Assembly (NCBI GenBank): GCA_903912275.1
Contig: CAIWGR010000253.1
Span: 1 to 16,951, forward strand
DNA: 16,951 bases
Origin: an uncultured delta proteobacterium
GTDB taxonomy: Bacteria; Myxococcota_A; Bradymonadia; REDH01
Direction of reading: 5' to 3'
Below are positions 6,577 to 13,331 of the stretch, in pieces. The position numbers and the translations under genes are program-made. Below the pieces are notes generated by a model. It had not been told where the DNA came from, searched no databases, and was given only the letters and a program-made list of their open reading frames with translations. The first letter of the stretch is position 1. Every line of letters begins with the position of its first letter.

Positions 6577-8906
6577 TGGGACGAAGCGAAAGGTGGCTGA
6601 TTGCCCTTGCCGTTGCAGGCGGATCCAGTTGCGCGTCGACACTGGACTTTGACAGCCAGGTGTTCGTGGAGGCTGACTCCGGCCCGCCGGGCGAGGTTGG
6701 CGTGGATGCCGAGGTGGATGCAGACACTGCGCTCGATACCGGCGCGGTCGCTGACACCGAGCAGCTGTTTGACGCGCGACAGGACACGGAGGCGGACACC
6801 GAGGTGGACTCGTCCTGTCTGCCGCGGCCGGAGGTGTGCGACGGGGTCGACAACGACTGCGACGGGCTTGTGGATGGTGCGGATCCGACCGTCGTTTGGG
6901 ATGGGTCGAACTGCGGGAGCTGCGGCGAGGCTTGCGATGGTGCTCCAATGGCGGAGGGCCTCTGCGGAGCGGACTTCCGCTGCAGCGTGCAACGGTGCAG
7001 CGCACCGGGTTACCGCGACCTGAACGGGCTTTACGAGGATGGCTGCGAGTTCTCGGTGGGTGCGCCGCTACACTGGTTGAGCAGGCTGGCGGTGTCGGGG
7101 TTCACGCAGGTGGATGGAACGCATGTCGTAGCGTGGGGCGATACAGGAGCGCAGGTCTACGAGACGGGCGCGGCCCCCGTACCCGTGGGCGCCTTCGGGC
7201 GGGCAGAGGCGCGGACGGTATCGGCAGAGGTGGTCGGAGCGACGCTGCTGCTCGGCATGGAGAGCGTCTCAGATGGCACGGGGCTCATCTACCGGCATCC
7301 GATCGGGTCGCCCTTTCTGTTCGACGAAAACGCGGCGCCCGTGCGGCTCAGCCGGCCTCCGACAGACATCGCCGTGAGCTTTGGCCGAGTGCTGGTGTCG
7401 AGTGCGGGACCGGGAACGGTTCAGGCGTTTGAGGAGGTGTCGGGGACCTATCGGTTCCTTGGCTCTGTGAATCCGTTTTTGGGTGCCGATGTGCTGGGTC
7501 TGGCTGTGAGCGAGGACGGGGCGAGCGGTTACGCGATCGGCCGCGACGGAGGGTGCCGCTCGCTGCTCTTTTCGGCGAGTGGAACGGCGCTCGCGCTCGG
7601 CAGCGGGAGCGTTTCTGGTGACGGCGTGACGGAAGCAATCGCGCAGGCATCGACGATGCAGGCGGGCCGGCTGGTGGTGGCCATGCTGATGCGGGCGAGC
7701 GGCTCGGGCGGCGGCACAGTTCGGCTGGTATCGGACGCCGGCGCAGGGCCGGTCGCCACGGACTTCGCGCTCGGGTCTTCGGATGGGGTGTCGATTGGCA
7801 CGGGTGGCGGTGGCTTCCGCGTATTGCATGCGAACGGAGCGATCTCTCGTCTGCCTGCGAGCGGCGTGGGTGGCGTGGAGTTGCTCGCGGCACCCACGGG
7901 GGTAGCCGGAGCGCGTGCGTTCGGGCCGGGGGCTTCGCAGTGGCTGATGGCGACGGCGTCGGAGGTGGCTGTGGCGACAGCGACTGGGGCGGTGATATCG
8001 GTAGCGCCGGGAAGCCGCGTGGACCTTACGCCGCGCCACCTTGTGAGCCTCGAAGGAGGGTGGCTTCTGGGGGCCGGTGCCGCTGGCGCGTGGACGGTTG
8101 TGGAGCGAGCGGAGGGCGGCCTGACGGCAACGCTCCGAGAGGGCTCGACCTCCGACTTTGTGGCGCGCGGGGAGGATGGTGCGGTATTTTCTGTTTCGTC
8201 GGAGGGAAGCCTTCGCGGCTGGGTCTCCGACGGGGAGATAACGGCGTTTGAGACGGGTCTATCCGGGGTCGTATCGTTCGAAGCGGGCTTGGGCTGGCTG
8301 GTGTTCTTGACGGAGAGCGAGGCTGTGGCCCAGGCCTATTCGGTTGCCGGAGGCTCAGTCTCGCTGGAGGGTCCGCCGGTGCGGCTGTCAGGGCGATTCA
8401 GCGCGATGGCCGTTGCGGGAGACCGGGTGGCATTGAGCAACGGCGTGGAGGCTGCGTGGTACCAGCTGTCCGCGGGTTGGCAGTTCGGCGGACGTTTGGC
8501 CGGACCAAGTGCGAGCGCGGGCGCCGTTGGGCTTCGCTGGAACGGCCCTTCGTTGCTGTCTCTGATGGACGTTGGCGCCGGTCTCTGGAGCGGCGACACA
8601 GGCACCGGGGCGCAGGTAGGCGCAGCCATCACGGGCGCGGCTGCGGGGGTTCGGAACGATTCTGCGAACGGGTTGTTCGGGCGCGGCGGGCTCACGGGGT
8701 GGCGCTCCGGTAGCCGCGGCGTGGCGCTCTGGTTCGCAGACGGTGATGGCAGCATCCGGCTCGGGACGCTCGATGCCACACGGCCAGGCACAACCGCCTA
8801 CTTGGCTACGCCCTGTCCCGCGCTGGCGGGTGACATCTCGTCAACCACGGTGGGGGCCGCGACGGGCTGCGGCGTGACGCTGTGGCGCCACCGTCCGGGC
8901 CCCTGA
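6576..8906 (+). CDS. Surface (lipo)protein with MopE-type metal-binding motif and propeller-like body
   Basis: This 776-residue exported protein starts MGRSERWLIALAVAGGSSCA. The hydrophobic stretch ends at C19, which could be lipidated, but glycine at -3 makes the lipobox imperfect. Residues 30-80 form an acidic, Asp/Glu/Thr-rich linker. CDGVDNDCDGLVDG (88-101) is a MopE-type Ca/Cu-binding motif, followed by a cysteine-rich module (SNCGSCGEAC, then C130, C136, C141 and C157) of the kind common in Myxococcota surface proteins. From about residue 160 to the end are repeated short beta strands rich in Gly, Ala, Ser and Val, consistent with a beta-propeller; I cannot count the blades. GGAGG precedes the ATG by five bases. 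The start overlaps the stop of the TPR-PEGA gene. The specific function is unknown. The end is five bases from the convergent ihfB stop. Confidence 0.85.
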   Translation: MGRSERWLIALAVAGGSSCASTLDFDSQVFVEADSGPPGEVGVDAEVDADTALDTGAVADTEQLFDARQDTEADTEVDSSCLPRPEVCDGVDNDCDGLVDGADPTVVWDGSNCGSCGEACDGAPMAEGLCGADFRCSVQRCSAPGYRDLNGLYEDGCEFSVGAPLHWLSRLAVSGFTQVDGTHVVAWGDTGAQVYETGAAPVPVGAFGRAEARTVSAEVVGATLLLGMESVSDGTGLIYRHPIGSPFLFDENAAPVRLSRPPTDIAVSFGRVLVSSAGPGTVQAFEEVSGTYRFLGSVNPFLGADVLGLAVSEDGASGYAIGRDGGCRSLLFSASGTALALGSGSVSGDGVTEAIAQASTMQAGRLVVAMLMRASGSGGGTVRLVSDAGAGPVATDFALGSSDGVSIGTGGGGFRVLHANGAISRLPASGVGGVELLAAPTGVAGARAFGPGASQWLMATASEVAVATATGAVISVAPGSRVDLTPRHLVSLEGGWLLGAGAAGAWTVVERAEGGLTATLREGSTSDFVARGEDGAVFSVSSEGSLRGWVSDGEITAFETGLSGVVSFEAGLGWLVFLTESEAVAQAYSVAGGSVSLEGPPVRLSGRFSAMAVAGDRVALSNGVEAAWYQLSAGWQFGGRLAGPSASAGAVGLRWNGPSLLSLMDVGAGLWSGDTGTGAQVGAAITGAAAGVRNDSANGLFGRGGLTGWRSGSRGVALWFADGDGSIRLGTLDATRPGTTAYLATPCPALAGDISSTTVGAATGCGVTLWRHRPGP

Positions 8907-8911
8907 ACGGC

Positions 8912-9220
8912 CTAGCGGTCGCCCGATTTGGGGTTCTTGGCGCCGGACTGGTTGGCGAGGTCGCGGAGCTCGCGACCTACCTTGAAGTGCACCGCCTGCT
9001 TTGCCTCGACGGGTACTTCGTTGCCGGTCTTGGGGTTGCGCCCAACGTAGGCGCGGTGCTGGTTGAGCGAAAAGGATCCGAAGCCTCGGATCTCGATTCG
9101 GTTCCCCTGCGCGAGCGTGTCACCCATGGCAGAAAGGATGCACTGAACGACCTCTTCTGCCCGCTTTTTCGGGATTCGGGCGCGTTCTGCAAATAGCTCG
9201 ATAAGTTCGCTCTTCGTCAT
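8912..9220 (-). CDS. ihfB: Integration host factor beta-type DNA-binding protein
   Basis: This 102-residue member of the HU/IHF family is a small dimeric nucleoid protein that bends DNA. The start MTKSELIELFAERARIPKKR and the middle RIEIRGFGSFSL (41-52) are close to IHF beta. RNPKTG (61-66) carries P63, the residue that intercalates and kinks DNA. VHFKVGRELRDLAN (77-90) matches the IHF-beta HFKPGKELRD ending. The last twelve residues, rich in Lys, Ser and Gly, extend slightly beyond E. coli IhfB. It could be a generic HU homologue, but the motif wording favours IHF beta. No partner subunit is in the window. The ATG at 9220 lacks a clear Shine-Dalgarno sequence, and an upstream ATG in a different frame is closed at once by TGA. 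A good promoter candidate precedes it. Confidence 0.88.
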   Translation of the reverse strand: MTKSELIELFAERARIPKKRAEEVVQCILSAMGDTLAQGNRIEIRGFGSFSLNQHRAYVGRNPKTGNEVPVEAKQAVHFKVGRELRDLANQSGAKNPKSGDR

Positions 9221-9265
9221 GATGCCATGCCGTTGTGAGTGCAGCGTGTTGGAGGTGTGAGAGCC

Positions 9266-9294
9266 ATGATGCAGTGCGAAGGGAGTTTCGTCAA
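9266..9294 (-). promoter_or_regulatory. Sigma70-like promoter candidate for ihfB
   Basis: On the minus strand, TTGACG (9294-9289) is separated by 17 bases from CATCAT (9271-9266). The matches to consensus are five of six and four of six. A start near 9259 would give a leader of about 39 bases. The site lies in the 186-base divergent region 9221-9406, which otherwise holds only the dyad and the promoter of the opposite gene. Confidence 0.45.
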
Positions 9295-9340
9295 CGATGA
9301 CAGCAGGTCGATTCGGTCGGGGCTCGGGCTGGTGGGCGAA

Positions 9341-9365
9341 AATTTCACAACCGGTTTGTGAAATT
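9341..9365. promoter_or_regulatory. Perfect inverted repeat, probable operator
   Basis: The arm AATTTCACAA (9341-9350) is exactly mirrored by TTGTGAAATT (9356-9365) around a 5-base centre CCGGT. It is AT-rich against a very GC-rich background and overlaps the proposed -35 region of the lipoprotein gene at 9407, so a repressor or activator dimer site is more likely than a terminator: no gene ends here. TCACA/TGTGA half-sites recall CRP-family boxes but point in the opposite order, so the cognate protein is unknown. Confidence 0.65.
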
Positions 9366-9374
9366 CGTTACAAT
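9344..9374 (+). promoter_or_regulatory. Promoter candidate for the IgGFc-binding-type lipoprotein gene
   Basis: TTCACA (9344-9349) and TACAAT (9369-9374) each match consensus at five of six positions, but the spacer is 19 bases, longer than ideal. The -35 box sits inside the left arm of the dyad and the right arm fills the spacer, an arrangement expected if the dyad-binding protein controls access or substitutes for a weak spacing. Transcription would begin near 9381. Confidence 0.42.
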
Positions 9375-9395
9375 CACGCTTCGACCCACCCGTGT

Positions 9396-9400
9396 AGGAG
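9396..9400 (+). promoter_or_regulatory. Ribosome binding site of the IgGFc-binding-type lipoprotein gene
   Basis: AGGAG lies six bases before the ATG at 9407. It favours that ATG over the in-frame ATGs two and three codons later. Confidence 0.75.
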
Positions 9401-9406
9401 CCGAAA

Positions 9407-11431
9407 ATGCTGATGATGCCTCGAGGATGGAATGCGTCGCTGCTGTTGCTGTTGACGGGCGTTGCCCTCGCAGGCTGCACAGCGGCGAGCGATGGCAGGA
9501 CGACTGGCCGTGGTTCGAGCAGCGGTGGCGGTTCGATCCGGGACACCGGCGCTTCGGATAGCGGCGCGTCGGACACTGGCGGCCTCGACGAGGATGGTGG
9601 CGCGGACGGGATCTCGGAAGATACGGGGAGCGATGTTCCTGCTGGGCCTTGTACGGCGGGCCAGATCCGGTGCAGCGCGGATGGGACCGGGCTGCTCATT
9701 TGCCAGATCGACGGGAGCGAAGCCGCGCAGCCCTGCACAGCCCGCCAAGCGTGCGCAGCCGGCACCTGCGTGGATGCATCGAGCATCTGCATCCCTGGGA
9801 CGACCGTGGGCTGCCTCGACCCGCGTACGCTGGGCGTTTGCCCGAGCAGTGGAACAGGCATCGAGCGATCAGCCTGCCCGGCGGAGACACCAAACTGTTT
9901 GGCGGGCGCCTGCACGACGGATGTCTGCATCGCTGGTGTTCGCGGATGCCAGGGCGACTCGGTGGTGCAGTGCAACGCTGAGGGGACCGCATCAGACACA
10001 CTGGAGACCTGCGAGTTTGGATGTTCAGCAGGCAGCTGCGTGGACCCCTGCGCGGGCGATGCGAAGACCTACGTGGGTTGCGACTTCTACGCGCTCGACC
10101 TGGACAACTACGCGGATGCGTCGGACCCCGCAGGGGCAGATGCGCAGCAGTATGCGATCACGCTTTCGAACGCGGGTACGCGAGGGGTGACTGCGACGGT
10201 GACAACTCCGGAAGGGTTCACGCAAACGGTCTCCATTGCCGCGGGATCGCTGCAGTCCGTTGAACTTCCGCAGCGCGATGTGATCGGGACGAGCCGATCG
10301 CTGAACAGCTACCGGGTGCAGAGCACGGGGCCGATCATTGCGCACCAGTTCAATCCGTTGAACAACTCGGGTGTCTTCTCCAACGATGCTTCGCTGCTCC
10401 TTCCCGCGACGGCGCTCGGCAACGAGTACCTGGTGGCGGGATGGCCGTCTGGGCCGGCGGGCGCGAGTTACTTCGCCGTGGTGGCGGTCGCGGATGGGAC
10501 AACGTCGGTGACGGTCACGGCGCCGCCGCGGTCGGGCCTTCAGGCAGGCGGCTCCGTGGCGGGAATTGCAGCCGGTGGCAGCGCGACCTTTGAACTGGCG
10601 CAGGGCGAGGTACTCGCGATGCGGGCGGAGGGCGCGACGGGCGACCCGACGGGGACGCGGGTGACCTCGACGCGGTCGGTTGCGGTCTTCTCGGGCAACG
10701 AGTGCGCGAACGTTCCAGCAGGTGTCTCCTACTGCGACCACGTGGAGGAGCAGATGATTCCCGTGGCGAGCTGGGATACGGAGTATATCGGTCTGAAGTT
10801 CAAGCCGCGCGGGACGGAGAACGACGTGTGGCGTGTGATTGCTGCGACGGCTGGCACGACGATTCAGACAGACCCTGTCATCGCGGGGGTGAGCGGCCGG
10901 ACGCTCGGCGGCGGCGAGGTGGTGGAGTTTGCGACGGCGCTCGATTTTGCGCTCAGTGCAACCGGGCCGATCAGCCTGACCCAGATGATGGTCGGTTCGA
11001 GCTACCCGAGCCCGGCGAACGCGACCTGTGTACGGGCAGGGGATCCATTTCCCTGGTCGAGTGAGCAGAATTGCGCGATTCCGGCGACCTGCAGCGGCAC
11101 CGGTGTGGGCGACCCCGCGATGTTGATGGCGGTGCCGACACGGCAGTTCCGCGACAACTACATTCTGCTTACGCCGGCCAACTACACGCAGGACTTCCTA
11201 AGCCTGGTTGCGCCGATCGGGACGGTCATCGTGATTGACGGAAACCCGTTGGCTGTGAGCCCAACGAGCCGTCTTACAGCGGGTGGTCGCCAGTGGGACA
11301 TCTACAAGCAGGGCGTGCCGGACGGCGTTCATACTGTCACGGGCGGGCAGGCCTTCGGGCTCTATGCGTACGGGTATGACTGCGACGTCTCGTACGCCTA
11401 CGCGGGCGGCCTGAACCTCGAAGGCCGCTAG
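9407..11431 (+). CDS. Large surface lipoprotein with cysteine-rich repeats and IgGFc-binding-type domain
   Basis: This 674-residue lipoprotein has a clear signal peptide and lipobox: SLLLLLTGVALAGC places the lipidated cysteine at C24. A Ser/Gly/Asp-rich linker (about 25-80) follows. Then come three tandem six-cysteine units at 82-121, 128-169 and 174-211, each ending in a CxxxxC pair preceded by a variable loop. TYVGCDFYALDLDNY (221-235) opens a long beta-rich region to the C-terminus, resembling the IgGFc-binding N-terminal domain (PF17517) found in bacterial adhesin-like proteins; that assignment rests on memory of family motifs. It is presumably exposed on the outer membrane surface, with adhesion as a plausible but unproven role. 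The start is set by AGGAG six bases upstream. Its TAG shares CTAG with the stop of the convergent gene. A dyad-overlapped promoter lies upstream. Confidence 0.86.
   Translation: MLMMPRGWNASLLLLLTGVALAGCTAASDGRTTGRGSSSGGGSIRDTGASDSGASDTGGLDEDGGADGISEDTGSDVPAGPCTAGQIRCSADGTGLLICQIDGSEAAQPCTARQACAAGTCVDASSICIPGTTVGCLDPRTLGVCPSSGTGIERSACPAETPNCLAGACTTDVCIAGVRGCQGDSVVQCNAEGTASDTLETCEFGCSAGSCVDPCAGDAKTYVGCDFYALDLDNYADASDPAGADAQQYAITLSNAGTRGVTATVTTPEGFTQTVSIAAGSLQSVELPQRDVIGTSRSLNSYRVQSTGPIIAHQFNPLNNSGVFSNDASLLLPATALGNEYLVAGWPSGPAGASYFAVVAVADGTTSVTVTAPPRSGLQAGGSVAGIAAGGSATFELAQGEVLAMRAEGATGDPTGTRVTSTRSVAVFSGNECANVPAGVSYCDHVEEQMIPVASWDTEYIGLKFKPRGTENDVWRVIAATAGTTIQTDPVIAGVSGRTLGGGEVVEFATALDFALSATGPISLTQMMVGSSYPSPANATCVRAGDPFPWSSEQNCAIPATCSGTGVGDPAMLMAVPTRQFRDNYILLTPANYTQDFLSLVAPIGTVIVIDGNPLAVSPTSRLTAGGRQWDIYKQGVPDGVHTVTGGQAFGLYAYGYDCDVSYAYAGGLNLEGR
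11428..11431. other. Shared palindromic stop codons of convergent genes
   Basis: The tetranucleotide CTAG gives TAG on both strands. The plus-strand IgGFc-type lipoprotein ends at 11431 and the minus-strand lipoprotein ends at 11428, so the coding regions overlap by four bases and there is no intergenic space for a conventional terminator. Confidence 0.9.
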
Positions 11432-12234
11432 GGGGCCTGGAGGGGCGCGCCCGTCGCGTTGCCGGCCGCGAACCAGGAGCCCGAGGCCCAACCGGCGGTG
11501 GTCGCCGCGGTGCCAGAGACAGGGCTGAGGGCAATGACCTCGACCCAGTATTTTCCTGAGGCGGGAAAGGCGGCAGCCGGCAGATACTCGTCTGGACCGG
11601 CGAAGGCAGAAGCCGCCGCAAACCAACGGTCGATGCGGGCGCTCGTGGCCGCCCCTGCGCCGGCATCGGTGAGCAGATCGTAGGTAACGGCGCTTCCCCA
11701 TGCGTTGTAGGGACTGACGATTGGGAGGCTTCCGCGGTCTGCTCCGAGCAGTTCGATTGCGGTGTTCTGTCCGGTTCCGGGGGGCTCTGCCGTCTCAGGG
11801 AGTCGGAGGGTAGGGGCCGCGGGGAGCTGTAGTTCAGCGGTCAGTGTGGTCGCGCCAGAGGGGAGCGCCGCGACGAGCGAGAGCGTGATGGGGGTGCCCG
11901 TCGCGAGGGTTCCGAATTGGTCCGTGCTCGCAGACTGGTAGAAGTTGTTGGCGACAGCGAAGAGGGTGAGAGGTTGGTCGCCGATGAGCAGTCGCAGGTC
12001 GCCAACAGGTACCGTTCTGTCGACGGCGCCCGGGTTGACGAGTTGGAGTTGCGCTTCGAGGAGATGGCGTCCGCCGGGCGCGCTTCGTTGGAGGATGAGT
12101 CCGACCGCCTTGACGGAGCCGGCGGTGACGGGTGCGGCCTCCTGCACGCCCCCGACAGAGGAGCCGAAGGTGAGGTCGTTGCAGCCGGCCAGGGCGAGGC
12201 AGAGCGCCAGGCCGCGGGGCAGCGAGCGGCTCAC
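11428..12234 (-). CDS. Small lipoprotein of unknown function, coupled to the FHA gene
   Basis: This 268-residue predicted lipoprotein starts MSRSLPRGLALCLALAGCND, with the lipobox LAGC ending at C18. I do not recognise the rest. It is mostly beta-like: VKAVGLILQRSA, LLEAQLQLVNPGAV and TTLTAELQLPAA suggest an immunoglobulin-like or similar sandwich in the first half. The second half contains YLPAAAFPASGKYWVEVIAL. The start is GTG: its GTGA overlaps the TGA of the FHA gene, and GAGG lies five bases before it within that gene, so translation is likely coupled. The link to a phosphothreonine-reader gene and a divergent kinase suggests it may be an output or sensor component at the cell surface, but this is inference from position only. 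Confidence 0.82.
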   Translation of the reverse strand: MSRSLPRGLALCLALAGCNDLTFGSSVGGVQEAAPVTAGSVKAVGLILQRSAPGGRHLLEAQLQLVNPGAVDRTVPVGDLRLLIGDQPLTLFAVANNFYQSASTDQFGTLATGTPITLSLVAALPSGATTLTAELQLPAAPTLRLPETAEPPGTGQNTAIELLGADRGSLPIVSPYNAWGSAVTYDLLTDAGAGAATSARIDRWFAAASAFAGPDEYLPAAAFPASGKYWVEVIALSPVSGTAATTAGWASGSWFAAGNATGAPLQAP

Positions 12235-13181
12235 GAGGCCTCGACCCGGAAGGTCTGTTGGCCGACGAGGATGCGGTCGCCCGGCGAGAGTTCGGTAGGC
12301 TCCCAGAGCTTGAGCCAGGTGCCGTTGGAGCTGCCCTTGTCGACGAGGTAGTAGTGACCGTCGCTGCGTGCGACGACCTCCGCGTGCTTGCCTGACATGA
12401 AGCGGTCGCGTGGGAAGACCAGGTCGCCCCGCTCGCGCCCGATGGAGGTTGCCGTGTCGTAGAGGAGATAGGTGTTCTGAGCGACGCCGCCGGCGCCTAC
12501 CTGGACGAGGCGGAAGGAGGCGCCGGGGCTGGGCGAGCCCATGTAGCGGGTTCCATCAGCGCCGCGGGCGCGCAGGTCGGCGGTCTGCTCGACCCGCTCG
12601 AAGCGGAGGAGCTGGCGACCGAGGATGAGGGTATCACCCAGCTGAAGCCGGTGCTCGTTGCGGAGCTTGAGAAAGGTACCATTGAGAGACTGGAGGTCTT
12701 CGATGTGAACCGCTTCCGCAGAGGCCGTGATCTTCGCGTGTCTCGGAGAGAGGAGCGGATCTGCTGGGAAGGCGAGGTCTCCGTCTCGTCCGATGAGAAA
12801 TTCGCCGAGCGGGAGCGGCGTTGCGTTGCCGTCAGAGCCGTCATCCCGGAGTTGCAGGAGCCGGAATTGAGAGAGCGGGGTGGCGTGTGCTGCCGCGGGG
12901 GCAGCAGGCCGGTGCTGCGGCATGCCGCAGTCGCCACAGAATCTTGCGTGGGGCGGGTTTTGCGCGCCGCAGCCGCTGCACGCAGGGTGTTGGTCGTCGT
13001 GGTCGGCGTGCACTTCGACGACAGCGCTGCCGGAGTCGGTGGGCGGGGTGATGTGGAGCTCTGCGAGCAGGAGCTGCGGGCGGTGCAGCTCGGTGCCGCG
13101 CGCGCGTCCCTCATCGTCATCAGCTCGTTCGAGGAGGAGCCGAAGGGCCTCTGCGAGGGCGTGGTCGTGGGAGGGAGTCAT
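12231..13181 (-). CDS. Zinc-ribbon protein with two FHA domains
   Basis: This 316-residue predicted cytoplasmic phosphothreonine reader has a short helical N-terminus (1-45). A four-cysteine zinc ribbon follows (C68, C71, C82, C85 in CSGCGAQNPPHARFCGDCG), then two forkhead-associated domains. FHA1 spans about 106-197 with GR at 131-132, SPRH at 145-148 and NG at 167-168. FHA2 spans about 223-315 with GR at 248-249, SGKH at 263-266 and SNG at 285-287. Both therefore retain the Arg, Ser, His and Asn-Gly residues used for phosphopeptide binding. The ATG at 13181 is chosen because the longer open frame to 13853 would run antisense through the kinase gene. It has no strong ribosome site. It is divergent from a Ser/Thr kinase, the natural source of phosphothreonine, and overlaps a lipoprotein gene downstream. 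Confidence 0.9.
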   Translation of the reverse strand: MTPSHDHALAEALRLLLERADDDEGRARGTELHRPQLLLAELHITPPTDSGSAVVEVHADHDDQHPACSGCGAQNPPHARFCGDCGMPQHRPAAPAAAHATPLSQFRLLQLRDDGSDGNATPLPLGEFLIGRDGDLAFPADPLLSPRHAKITASAEAVHIEDLQSLNGTFLKLRNEHRLQLGDTLILGRQLLRFERVEQTADLRARGADGTRYMGSPSPGASFRLVQVGAGGVAQNTYLLYDTATSIGRERGDLVFPRDRFMSGKHAEVVARSDGHYYLVDKGSSNGTWLKLWEPTELSPGDRILVGQQTFRVEAS

Positions 13182-13224
13182 GGCCGAGCCGACAGACGAG
13201 GGGAGGAAATGCGACTGGTTGGAG

Positions 13225-13254
13225 AGGATAGCGTCGAAGCGCGGCGTGCGACAA
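13225..13254 (-). promoter_or_regulatory. Weak promoter candidate for the FHA gene in the kinase/FHA divergent gap
   Basis: On the minus strand, TTGTCG (13254-13249) and TATCCT (13230-13225) are 18 bases apart, four of six matches each. The 150-base gap 13182-13331 separates the two divergent genes. I found no convincing sigma70 boxes for the kinase in it. A short imperfect dyad (TAGGG at 13296-13300, CCCTA at 13311-13315) is the only other structure seen. Confidence 0.28.
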
Positions 13255-13331
13255 GTATCGGCCGACTGTTCTTGAAAGAGGGCGGTGGCGCGTGGTAGGG
13301 GGCTCGGACACCCTAGAGTGATGGCGTAGCC

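Noticed and set aside
9341..9365. Dyad read as a transcription terminator
   Set aside because: No gene ends at this point on either strand. The arms are AT-rich and the site overlaps promoter boxes, so an operator is the better reading.
9217..9999. 260-codon minus-strand frame opposite the IgGFc-type lipoprotein
   Set aside because: It has no domain, no ribosome site and shadow-type composition. The plus strand carries a lipobox, cysteine repeats and a good ribosome site.
13321..13329. Two-codon upstream frame ATG GCG TAG just before the kinase ATG
   Set aside because: It could be a leader mini-ORF, but such a short pattern is expected by chance and no ribosome site precedes it.
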